NCBI RefSeq assembly: GCF_001417815.1
Contig: NZ_BCFK01000073.1
Location: 1-40,748 of the forward strand
Reading direction: 5' to 3'
DNA from: Bifidobacterium aesculapii
GTDB taxonomy: Bacteria > Actinomycetota > Actinomycetes > Actinomycetales > Bifidobacteriaceae
DNA: 40,748 bases
Numbering within the stretch: the first letter of the stretch is position 1; each line of letters opens with the position of its first letter. Positions 25,401 to 31,996 of this stretch are shown here, piece by piece. The notes below the pieces were generated by a model that worked only from the letters and a program-made list of their open reading frames with translations, had not been told where the DNA came from and did not search any database. Both the position numbers and the translations under genes were made by a program.

Positions 25401-26277
25401 GCTCGCACTGCTGCGTGCGGCGCAGCCTGACACGTCGGGAGAGTCCGGGCAGCCCACCACGCCCGACTACGGCGTGGCGTCGCCGCGCATGTCGCCCGCA
25501 GCCGCGCAACGCGGCATCCGCGACATCGCCGAACAGCTGCGCGACCCGAAGAAACGCGTCAATCCCGACGTCGCCGCCGCAGCCGACCTGCTCGACATGA
25601 TCGTCGACGACGACTGGTGGCGTGACGTCACCATTCCCATGCTCGAGACCGCGCGCAAACAGCTGCGCGGAATCGCGCGGTATGCGACCGGTGTGCAACG
25701 CAACGTCGTCTACACGGATTTCGAGGACGAACTCACCTACGACGAATCGGGCGTCGTCGTCCCCGGCGGGGACGTGGCCGCCGTCGATATGGAACGGTTC
25801 CGCGCCAGAGCGACCGAATTCCTGCACGGACTGAACGGCGACATCACGCTCGCGCGCGTGCGCATGGGACGGCAGCTCACCCCGCAGGACCTCGAACGTC
25901 TCGAACGCATACTCATCGACAACGGCGTGGGAGACGCAGCCGACGTGGTAGCCGCGGCGAACGACGACGACGGCGGATTCGGCCTGTTCATCCGATCGCT
26001 CGTCGGACTCGACCGCGCCGCCGTCGAAGCCGAGTTCGCCCGGTTCCTCGACGGCAAACGGTACAACGCGCGGCAGATCACGTTCGTCAGGCTCATCATC
26101 GACGAGCTCGTCGCGAACGGCACCATGGAGGCGGGCCGGCTCTACGATCCGCCGTTCAGCGACATAGCCGGCGGCGGTCCGGAAAGCCTGTTCCCCGACG
26201 AACAGGACTTGGACGGCATCTGCGCCATCATCAACGGCATGCGGGATTCCGCGATACCGCGGCGCAAGGCCGCATAG
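22495..26277 (+). CDS. hsdR: Type I restriction endonuclease/translocase subunit HsdR
   Basis: A 1260-residue motor and nuclease of the type I restriction complex. An N-terminal DUF4145-like region (1-140) is followed by a charged coiled coil (about 165-237), the PD-(D/E)xK nuclease with Asp292 and Glu307-Ala-Lys309, the helicase domain with Walker A ATGTGKT (433-439), DEAH (535-538), GLTATP and motif VI GRGTRP (from 776), and a C-terminal EcoEI_R_C-like assembly region. All catalytic residues are present. The start at 22495 has GAGGAGG six bases upstream; the longer open frame before it is Arg/Pro-rich and not conserved-looking. It is separated from hsdM and hsdS by 4.5 kb of other genes but is the only nuclease subunit in the window, so it is presumably the cognate one. 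Confidence 0.95.
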   Translation: MGNFDFVHTVFPDAHADCAKAESYVQSDPVTCCAYARRAINVLVPHLYYDVLGLRTPSSGDDLFDLLKADGFTRKVDRNILGKLHFIRKIGNHALHDKRPDIDTGTSLAVMNELFHVLVWTGYHMSDHPEAVPLDTQFDPTLAKRARALNAAEAATLLKRTQGRFNEQRRIIEEREQRIKEQSEELDRREQDIARRDEAIARKDEALASKDAELARYREQTEALRAQIKAAQARNTREDTHDYTYGEAETRAALIDDLLAEEGWNLTERNREVKVEGMPPTPDQPTGVGYADYVLWDDDGMPLAVIEAKRTSVSVAAGEQQALRYADALDLRYNPTHDPGKRPVIFLTNGYETRIWDEWRAADGTEGGYPQRVVQGFYAKDELKRLLARRAAARLSGRAISADIAGRPYQQEAIQAVDAAFDGRRRAALLVMATGTGKTRVAIALVQQLMRAGWVRNVLFLADRTALVNQAAKAFRHRVNGLGERVPVVNLLEDRNASGRVYLSTYPTMMNLVNARGGDGTRRFGPGFFDLVIIDEAHRSVYAKYRFLFDYFDGLLVGLTATPKNEVDRNTYRLFGLDYDARTGGVPTYAYGLEQAVREGHLVPARSVSIGTRIMDRGIRYDELTPEEQAEWESKDWDEDGDIPDRVDASDVNRKLFNADTIDKVLGVLMERGIHVDDGERLGKTIIFARNQRHAEEIKARFDMNWPELGGAFARVITHATRGAQSLIEDFEDPGKDPMIAISVDMLDTGVDVPEAVNLVFFKPVMSRTKYWQMIGRGTRPRPDLFGLGRDKTEFLVIDCCDNVAYFNENIPERDVPVQPSLGERLFRLRLGLLETLDRAGGAGASGASDASVTSGSSVAFDAAADGAAFGGGRDDRARYRAELARTLDGIVSGMRPDENVLVRPHRRDVENVTRHGWWDTVTPDKARLAATLAGLPSANPDGDAQETGADAGSGVDAKHLDLLVYTYELALLRAAQPDTSGESGQPTTPDYGVASPRMSPAAAQRGIRDIAEQLRDPKKRVNPDVAAAADLLDMIVDDDWWRDVTIPMLETARKQLRGIARYATGVQRNVVYTDFEDELTYDESGVVVPGGDVAAVDMERFRARATEFLHGLNGDITLARVRMGRQLTPQDLERLERILIDNGVGDAADVVAAANDDDGGFGLFIRSLVGLDRAAVEAEFARFLDGKRYNARQITFVRLIIDELVANGTMEAGRLYDPPFSDIAGGGPESLFPDEQDLDGICAIINGMRDSAIPRRKAA

Positions 26278-26336
26278 GGAAAGGCGGCACATTCCGCCGG
26301 TTCTTCTCGGTGTCCCGTTCGATGCCCCCAGTCCTC

Positions 26337-26390
26337 TCCGCGCGATTTTCGTGCGCAAATCGCGCCGCGAGCGCACGAGAATCGCGCGGA
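26337..26390. repeat. Long palindromic repeat element, copy 2
   Basis: The 20-base arms 26337-26356 and 26371-26390 match at 19 positions around a 14-base loop AAATCGCGCCGCGA. Arms and loop are homologous to the element at 20454-20513. It lies 60 bases after the hsdR stop and 83 bases before serS. Confidence 0.8.
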
Positions 26391-26472
26391 CGTGCGGTGG
26401 GGCCGCAGCTGCCCTCATCCGCCTGCGGAAACCGCATCCCCGCGTGTCGGCTTACGGCGGTAGGCTTGCCGC

Positions 26473-27759
26473 ATGCTTGATATTCAATTCATTCGCGAAC
26501 ACGCCGATGTCGTCAAGGAATCCCAGCGCAAGCGCGGCGAATCCGTCGAACTCGTCGACGAGGTGCTGCGCTCCGACGAGGCGCGCCGCTCCTCCCTCAA
26601 GGAATTCGAGGCCGCCCGCGCCCAGCAGAAGGAGATCGGCAAGAAGGTCGCCGCCGCCCCGGCGGACGAGAAGGCCAAGCTGATCGCCGAGACCAAGGCC
26701 CTCGCCGCCAAGGTCTCCGAATACAAGGCCGCCGCGGACGCCGCGTCCGAGGAATACACCACCGCCATGTGGAAGCTGTCCAACATCGTCGAGCCGGAAG
26801 CACCGGAAGGCGGCGAGGACGATTACGTCGTCGTCAAGAAGGTCGGCCAGATCCGCGACTTCGCGGCCGAAGGCTTCGAACCGAAGGACCACCTCACGCT
26901 CGGCACCGAGGTCGCGGGCATCGACATGCGCCGCGGCGTCAAGGTCGGCGGTTCCCGCTTCTACTTCCTGCGCGGCGCCGTCGCCCGCATGCAGATCGCG
27001 ATGCTCACCATGGCCGTCGACCAGGCCGAGCAGCACGGCTTCACGCTCGCCATCACCCCGACGCTCGTGCGCCCCGAAGTGATGCGCGGCACCGGCTTCC
27101 TCAACTCCCACGCCGACGAGATCTACCGTCTGCGCGAGCCCGACGAGCAGTACCTCGTCGGCACGTCCGAAGTGGCGCTCGCCGGCATGCACGAGAACGA
27201 GATCCTCGACCTCGGCAACGGCCCGCTGCGCTACTGCGGCTGGAGCTCCTGCTACCGTCGCGAGGCGGGCGCCGCCGGCAAGGACACCTCCGGCATCATC
27301 CGCGTCCACCAGTTCGACAAGGTGGAGATGTTCGTCTACGCCAAGCAGGAGGACTCCTACGCGGAGCACCAGCACCTGCTCGAGATGGAGCAGGAGATGC
27401 TCGCCAAGGTCGAGGTGCCGTACCGCATCATCGACACCGCCGCCGGCGACCTCGGCTCCTCCGCCGCCCGCAAGTTCGACTGCGAGGCGTGGGTGCCGAC
27501 CCAGGGCCGCTACCGCGAGCTCACCTCCACCTCGAACTGCACCGAATACCAGGCGCGCCGCCTCAACATCCGCGAGCGCACCGAGGACGGCTCCACCCGC
27601 CCGGTCTCCACGCTCAACGGCACGCTCGCCACCACCCGCTGGCTCGTCGCGATCCTCGAGAACCACCAGCAGAAGGACGGCTCCATCGAGATCCCGAAGG
27701 CCATGCGCCCGTACATGGGCGGCCGCGAGGTCATCGAACCCACCAAGTGGGAAGCCTGA
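26473..27759 (+). CDS. serS: Seryl-tRNA synthetase
   Basis: A 428-residue class II synthetase that charges tRNA-Ser. An N-terminal coiled-coil tRNA-binding arm (about 30-105) is followed by the catalytic core: motif 2 (RYCGWSSCYRREAGAAGKDTSGIIRVHQFDK region; core CYRREAG), the TSEVAL serine-binding loop, and motif 3 (LNGTLATTRWLVAILE). Length is normal. TAGGCT at 26461-26466 lies six bases before the ATG, so transcription is probably leaderless; no T-box or other leader is seen. The stop codon is inside a hairpin and the last 16 bases are duplicated downstream (see the repeat entry). tRNA-Ser(UGA) lies 340 bases further on. Confidence 0.97.
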   Translation: MLDIQFIREHADVVKESQRKRGESVELVDEVLRSDEARRSSLKEFEAARAQQKEIGKKVAAAPADEKAKLIAETKALAAKVSEYKAAADAASEEYTTAMWKLSNIVEPEAPEGGEDDYVVVKKVGQIRDFAAEGFEPKDHLTLGTEVAGIDMRRGVKVGGSRFYFLRGAVARMQIAMLTMAVDQAEQHGFTLAITPTLVRPEVMRGTGFLNSHADEIYRLREPDEQYLVGTSEVALAGMHENEILDLGNGPLRYCGWSSCYRREAGAAGKDTSGIIRVHQFDKVEMFVYAKQEDSYAEHQHLLEMEQEMLAKVEVPYRIIDTAAGDLGSSAARKFDCEAWVPTQGRYRELTSTSNCTEYQARRLNIRERTEDGSTRPVSTLNGTLATTRWLVAILENHQQKDGSIEIPKAMRPYMGGREVIEPTKWEA

Positions 27760-27860
27760 TTTCATCAGGCTTCCCGCGAGTCGATTGCGACGCGCGCGAC
27801 GCTTTCGCTGCGCGCTGCTACGAACAGTCCACTGGACTGTTCGTCAAGTGGGAAGCCTGA
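27744..27860 (+). repeat. Duplicated serS 3' end flanking a hairpin insert
   Basis: CAAGTGGGAAGCCTGA, the last codons and stop of serS, occurs at 27744-27759 and again at 27845-27860. Between the copies are three hairpins: GGGAAGCCTGAT / ATCAGGCTTCCC with a 3-base loop (27749-27775), a GCGCGC stem (about 27792-27816), and the palindrome CGAACAGTCC / GGACTGTTCG (27821-27843). The layout looks like an insertion of about 85 bases with duplication of the site; the hairpins may also serve as the serS terminator. Confidence 0.7.
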
Positions 27861-27884
27861 CGGGCCGTCACGCCCGTCCCTATC

Positions 27885-27971
27885 CCCATGGTGCGGTTAA
27901 GCCGCAGGCTTAATCCGCGGAATATAGCCGTTTTGGGCGACCGCACCATGAGGGTTTTACCGCACCATGGG
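27885..27971. other. Competing inverted repeats upstream of tRNA-Ser
   Basis: CCCATGGTGCGGT (27885-27897) can pair perfectly with 27959-27971 (13 bp) or with 27940-27950 (11 bp). An internal hairpin TTAAGCC-GCA-GGCTTAA occupies 27897-27913. Short repeats of ATAGCCG follow each arm. No gene is seen between serS and the tRNA. Confidence 0.55.
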
Positions 27972-28054
27972 AAATAGCCGTGGGAATGGCCGTGGGCGCG
28001 GGCACGGACGTGGCACGGACGCGGGTTGTGCGAGGGTGTTTTCGTGCCTGCATG

Positions 28055-28060
28055 TATAAT
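28055..28060 (+). promoter_or_regulatory. -10 box of the tRNA-Ser gene
   Basis: A perfect TATAAT, 41 bases before the mature tRNA 5' end. No well-spaced -35 is clear (TTGTGC at 28026 is 23 bases away). Confidence 0.55.
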
Positions 28061-28100
28061 GGAACGTCGTGCGCGAGCCGAAATGGTTCGCGCACGTCAT

Positions 28101-28188
28101 GGGTAGATGTCTGAGCGGTCTAAAGAGACGGTCTTGAAAACCGTTGAGGGGTGACCCTCCGCGAGTTCGAATCTCGCTCTGCCCGCCA
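28101..28188 (+). tRNA. tRNA-Ser (anticodon UGA)
   Basis: An 88-base type II tRNA with the acceptor stem GGGTAGA / TCTGCCC, discriminator G and encoded CCA. The anticodon loop CTTGAAA gives anticodon TGA at 28135-28137, reading UCA and other UCN serine codons. A long variable arm (GAGGGGTGACCCTC) and T-loop GTTCGAATC are present. It is followed directly by a strong terminator. Confidence 0.97.
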
Positions 28189-28190
28189 CC

Positions 28191-28224
28191 AAGGGTTTCA
28201 GGCAATTGCCTGAAACCCTTCTTT
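28191..28224 (+). terminator. Terminator of tRNA-Ser
   Basis: A perfect 30-base palindrome (arms AAGGGTTTCAGGCAA / TTGCCTGAAACCCTT) followed by CTTT, two bases after the tRNA. Confidence 0.88.
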
Positions 28225-28599
28225 CATGTCGAAATGCCTGTAATTTCAGCCTGTAATTTCGGGCTATGGAGACTGAATGAATCCAGGCCTGAATGGTTTG
28301 GCGACGTAGTCGATCGACTAAACATCGACGCCGTAACATGCGGTGTCCCCGTTGATATGACGGACCGTTGCCGGCGGAAGCTGGTGGCAAAAGGGTCGGT
28401 GCTGGAACATCGGCCCTTGTCGTGTCTCGCGTGAATCTCCGCATACGGCGTGTACTTGACCGTTTTCGATGGTGAAACGGTCTTTTATAATCCTGAACCG
28501 ATGGCACTTAGGGAGTATTCGTCATCAGGGGATGTGGATCTTCATACGCACGAGCGCATATACGTACCGCAAGCGTGCGAGTCGAGCAAGGAGAGGGAC
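28225..28599 (+). promoter_or_regulatory. Gene-free region before the SGNH gene with promoter
   Basis: CCTGTAATTTC is directly repeated 13 bases apart near 28234 and 28247. TATAAT at 28486-28491 is a good -10, with only a weak TTTTCG -35 at 28463; TTGACC at 28456 is too far (24 bases). This would give an mRNA leader of about 100 bases for the hydrolase. No integrase or other gene is seen here although a tRNA lies upstream. Confidence 0.4.
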
Positions 28600-29466
28600 A
28601 TGTCGTTGCCGTTATGGGAGAGGCCGGTAGCGTTGGCCGAGGCGTTGGTGGCGAAGCACACCGTCAGACTCGCGCCGGAACCGGCGGGGGAGCGCGAGGG
28701 GCTGGTCATTGTCTCGTCCTCTGGGCAGTCGAGCGATGTGCAGTCGGAATCCGGTTCCACAAACGGAACCGCTACCGGTGCATCCGAGACATCACGGAAT
28801 TCAGCGGATCGGTCCGGTAAGGCGTCAGTTTCACCCGAGGCACCCGTGTCGCCCGCCGCACGCCCGCTCACGCTGGTCACGGTCGGCGACTCGCTCACCG
28901 TCGGCTGCGGGGTAGAGCGTCAAAGCGACGGCCTGACACCGGCCATGGCGCATGCGCTCGCCGCCAGGACCGGCCGGCCGATCCAATGGTCGACCCACGG
29001 CAAGCTCGGCGCCACGATGCGCCGCGTGCGCTTCCGCCTGCTGCCGGAAGTCACGGAAACGCCCGACCTGCTGGTCTTGTGCGCCGGCTCGAACGACCTC
29101 ATGGCCCGCCGCAGCATGAAGGAGTGGCGCGCCGACCTCACCGCCGCCATCGACGAGGCGAAGGCGCTGTGCCTGCGCGTGGTGGTCATCAGCTCCGGGC
29201 AGGTATATCGTTCGCCGGCGCTCGGCCGAACCCTGCGCAAGGCGATTCTCGACATGACCGACGCGCAGACCGCGGTCAGCCGTGGCATCTGCGCCGCCAA
29301 GCACGTCAGGTTCGTCGACATGACCCACTACGACACCGGTCTGACCGACGCCGAATTCTGGGCGTCGGACGACTTCCACCCGTCGAAGCGCTGCTACAGG
29401 CTGCTGGCGGACGGCGTCATCGCACAGGCCACGCCCGATCTGCTCGACCTCGTCAGGCAGGCGTAA
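28600..29466 (+). CDS. SGNH/GDSL-family hydrolase
   Basis: A 288-residue esterase- or lipase-like protein. The blocks of the family are visible: GDSLT with nucleophile Ser98, Gly near 136, GSND with Asn165, and DDFHPS with Asp257/258 and His260, so a full catalytic set is present. No signal peptide is seen and the first 85 residues are a Ser/Gly/Thr-rich low-complexity region after a short conserved-looking start (MSLPLWERPVALAEALVAKH). The ATG has AAGGAGAGG upstream. The longer frame from 28450 would start before the -10 box and is rejected. The substrate is unknown; it could act on acylated carbohydrates or lipids. Confidence 0.87.
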   Translation: MSLPLWERPVALAEALVAKHTVRLAPEPAGEREGLVIVSSSGQSSDVQSESGSTNGTATGASETSRNSADRSGKASVSPEAPVSPAARPLTLVTVGDSLTVGCGVERQSDGLTPAMAHALAARTGRPIQWSTHGKLGATMRRVRFRLLPEVTETPDLLVLCAGSNDLMARRSMKEWRADLTAAIDEAKALCLRVVVISSGQVYRSPALGRTLRKAILDMTDAQTAVSRGICAAKHVRFVDMTHYDTGLTDAEFWASDDFHPSKRCYRLLADGVIAQATPDLLDLVRQA

Positions 29467-29498
29467 CCGCCGTCCACCATACAGCACCCAGCACCCGC

Positions 29499-30251
29499 TC
29501 ACACGATCCGGCGGTCGGCGGCCCAGCGCGTCAGCTCGGTGCGGTTCGACAGCTGCAGTTTGCGCAGCACCGAACTCATGTGCGTCTCCACGGTCTTGAT
29601 GGAGATGAACAGCTCCGCCGCGACCTCCTTATACGTGTAACCACGCGCGATGAGGCGCATCACCTCCTGTTCGCGGTTCGAGAGCCGGTCGAGCTCCTCG
29701 TCATGCGCGCCCACGCCGCCTGCGCCCGCACCGCCGAATCCGCCGAACACGCCCACACTGGCACCGGAGGCACCACCCGCACCCGCACCGCCCGCGCCCT
29801 GGAACGTGGACAGCACGAATCCCGCCAGTTTCGGCGAGAACACCGCGTACCCCTCATGCACCTGCCGGATCGATGAGATCAGGTCGGCGCCGGTGATCGT
29901 CTTGGTCACGTAGCCGCGCGCGCCGGCGCGAATCACCGATCCGACGTCCTGCGGCGCATCGGACACGGACAGTGCGAGGAACCGCGTCGCAGGAGAGTAT
30001 TCCCGCGATTTCAGCAGAATCTCCGCGCCGCCGCCGCCCGCGCCTCCGGGCACGTGCACGTCGAGCAGCACCACGTCGGGCTTCACGGCCGCGATCATCG
30101 CCACGGAACCGTCCACGTCCGCGCCCTGCCCGACCACGTCGAATTCAGGTGCGAGCGTCGCGCTCACCCCCGCGCGGAACATCTCGTGATCGTCGACCAC
30201 GGCCACGCGAATGCGCTCCGCCGCGCCATCCGTCTGCGTCGTCTCGTCCAT
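29499..30251 (-). CDS. NarL/LuxR-family response regulator of the PspC kinase
   Basis: A 250-residue response regulator. The receiver has Asp20-Asp21, phosphoacceptor Asp64 (LLDVHVPGG) and Lys117. The LuxR helix-turn-helix is at about 188-245 (LSNREQEVMRLIARGYTYKEVAAELFISIKTVETH). The two are joined by an unusual glycine/alanine-rich linker (about 152-182). Two adjacent ATGs exist; the second (30251) has better spacing from GGAG. It lies 176 bases downstream of the kinase gene on the same strand, with a four-unit 12-bp repeat in between. Confidence 0.93.
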   Translation of the reverse strand: MDETTQTDGAAERIRVAVVDDHEMFRAGVSATLAPEFDVVGQGADVDGSVAMIAAVKPDVVLLDVHVPGGAGGGGAEILLKSREYSPATRFLALSVSDAPQDVGSVIRAGARGYVTKTITGADLISSIRQVHEGYAVFSPKLAGFVLSTFQGAGGAGAGGASGASVGVFGGFGGAGAGGVGAHDEELDRLSNREQEVMRLIARGYTYKEVAAELFISIKTVETHMSSVLRKLQLSNRTELTRWAADRRIV

Positions 30252-30267
30252 CATCGCTCCTTATCGT

Positions 30268-30318
30268 TCTCTCTTACCGTTCTTCCGCAACGTTTTGCGC
30301 AACGTTTTTCCGTAACGT
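30268..30318 (-). promoter_or_regulatory. Phased ACGTTGCGGAA-type repeats before the regulator gene
   Basis: On the plus strand the units end in ACCGT 30280, CAACGT 30293, CAACGT 30305 and TAACGT 30318, each preceded by TTTCCG or TTTGCG, a period of 12-13 bases. They sit 17-67 bases upstream of the regulator ATG. They may be binding sites for the regulator itself or for another repressor. Confidence 0.5.
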
Positions 30319-30427
30319 GCCTCTGCACTGTGCTTCCACGCGGCGAGCGTACGGCGCGTGCACGCCGCGCTCGCGCCGCATGCGTCGCGCGTCCGCACCG
30401 CGCACGTCGCACCCGCCGCGCGTCCGT

Positions 30428-31882
30428 TCACGCCGCGCCGCCGTCGCCGCCGTGCGTCGCGCCGCCGCCGGCCGCAATCGGCATGCGCATGCGCACCTCC
30501 GTGCCCCAGCCGGGCCGCGACACTATCTCCACCGTACCGCCGCGCCGACGGACACGCCCCATGATCGACTCGCGTATGCCGAGACGGTCGGGCGGGATCG
30601 CGTCCACGTCGAACCCATCGCCATGGTCGCGCACGAACACCTCCACCGCCGTCGCGCTCGCCTCGCAGTACACGCTCACCGGTTCGCCGCCGTGCGTGAC
30701 GGCGTTGACGAGCGCCTGCCGCGTCGCGTCGAGCAGCGCGTCCGTCGCGGCGCTCGGACGCGCGTCGCCGACGGTGACCACGTCGACCGGCTTGCCGTGC
30801 CCGTCCTCGACTTCGGCGGCGATGGCCTTCAGTCCGGCGTTCACGGAACGGTCCGACGCGACACGTTCCTGATACAGCCATTCGCGCAGCTCGCGCTCCT
30901 GCCCGCGCGCGAGCGTGAACACCGTGTCCGGTTCGGCGCTGTGCAGCTGGATGAGCGCGAGCGTCTGCAACACGCCGTCGTGCAGATGGGCGGTCATGTC
31001 GGCGCGCTCCTCCTCGCGCTCCTTCATCGCGCGTTCGGCGGTCAGGGTGCGCAGCGTCGCGCCCGCCCACGGCAGGATGGCGAGCACGACGGCGGCGAGC
31101 ATGAGGAATCCGGCGACGATGATGCGCGGCGGGAACGCGAGTTCCGAATACATGACGTTGATGACGTACGTCACGTAGGCGAGGAAGATCAGGATGAGCC
31201 CGATGATCATCGACGGGATCGGCCCGTGTCTCGCATCGGCGCGCGACCATGCGACGAGCAGTCCGACGGTGACGAGAATGAGCGGCACGATGAGTTCGCC
31301 ATGATTCGTGCCGCCGAGGACGATGCCCATCGTGATGAACGCGACGCCGACGATCGCGACCAGAGCGGGTTTCGGCGCGTTGCGTATCGCCGCGACCGCG
31401 CCCTCGTTGGTGCCGGTCATCGCCGCGGAGGCAGCTTCCGCGCGTGTGCGGCCGGTGCGCATGTCGCGGTTGCCGGCTGCGAGTGGCGCCTGCGCGGCCG
31501 ATACGTTCCGCGCCTGCGCCGCGGCGGCCGCGACCGGGTCGCCGGCCGGCACGAACATCCACAGGAACAGGTAGGCGGCGAGGCCCGCGCCCCACAGAAA
31601 GACGAGCGCGACGAACACGAGCCGCACCCATACGACCGATACGCCCAGATGCAGGGCGACGCCGCGGCACACGCCGACGAGCCAGCGGCCCCGCCTCGGG
31701 CGCATCAGCGGCAGTTTCGCGGGGTGGAGCGGCTGGAGGGGGTAGCGCGGCTGGGTGGCGGGCTGCGGCCACATGGGTGCCTGTGATGCGGGTGGTTGTG
31801 GAGTGGACGTCTGTGATGCGGGTGGCTGTGGTGCTGGCGTCTGTGGCGTGGGGTTCGCGGGCCGGTTGGTGGGCGGGGTCAT
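30428..31882 (-). CDS. PspC-domain sensor histidine kinase
   Basis: A 484-residue kinase. A Pro/Gln/Ser/Thr-rich N-terminus (1-60, with PQPPASQ repeats) is followed by a PspC domain (about 61-115, WLVGVCRGVALHLGVSVVWVRL) with its membrane helix, four more membrane helices (about 173-190, 196-211, 224-244, 254-271), and the kinase core with phospho-acceptor His301 (AHLHDGVLQTLALIQ). The ATPase domain has an N-box (DATRQALVNAVTHG), DHGDGFD and the glycine-rich LGIRESIMGRVRRRGGTVEI. Such PspC-kinases are typical of Actinobacteria and are linked to envelope stress. CACAAT seven bases before the ATG suggests leaderless transcription, divergent from the PspC protein at 31997. Confidence 0.93.
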   Translation of the reverse strand: MTPPTNRPANPTPQTPAPQPPASQTSTPQPPASQAPMWPQPATQPRYPLQPLHPAKLPLMRPRRGRWLVGVCRGVALHLGVSVVWVRLVFVALVFLWGAGLAAYLFLWMFVPAGDPVAAAAAQARNVSAAQAPLAAGNRDMRTGRTRAEAASAAMTGTNEGAVAAIRNAPKPALVAIVGVAFITMGIVLGGTNHGELIVPLILVTVGLLVAWSRADARHGPIPSMIIGLILIFLAYVTYVINVMYSELAFPPRIIVAGFLMLAAVVLAILPWAGATLRTLTAERAMKEREEERADMTAHLHDGVLQTLALIQLHSAEPDTVFTLARGQERELREWLYQERVASDRSVNAGLKAIAAEVEDGHGKPVDVVTVGDARPSAATDALLDATRQALVNAVTHGGEPVSVYCEASATAVEVFVRDHGDGFDVDAIPPDRLGIRESIMGRVRRRGGTVEIVSRPGWGTEVRMRMPIAAGGGATHGGDGGAA

Positions 31883-31996
31883 GCCTTCTATTGTGCCCTC
31901 TCAGGGAGTGCGAATGGGGGCGTTGAGCCGGGGTTCAGGGAAGAATCAGGGGTTTCCCCGACGGCCGTGCAAGCGGGCTGCTGATGTAATGGAGGC

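Noticed and set aside
22306..26418. Minus-strand open frame of 1370 codons opposite hsdR
   Set aside because: Same reason: long only because the sense gene avoids TCA/CTA/TTA codons. The sense strand carries all HsdR motifs.
26280..26472. T-box or other riboswitch leader for serS
   Set aside because: The -10-like box six bases before the ATG leaves no leader, and no T-box core was seen; the only structure is the repeated palindrome.
27780..27860. Extended serS reading frame ending in the second copy of KWEA
   Set aside because: The second copy is in a different reading frame from serS and the serS stop at 27757-27759 is clear.
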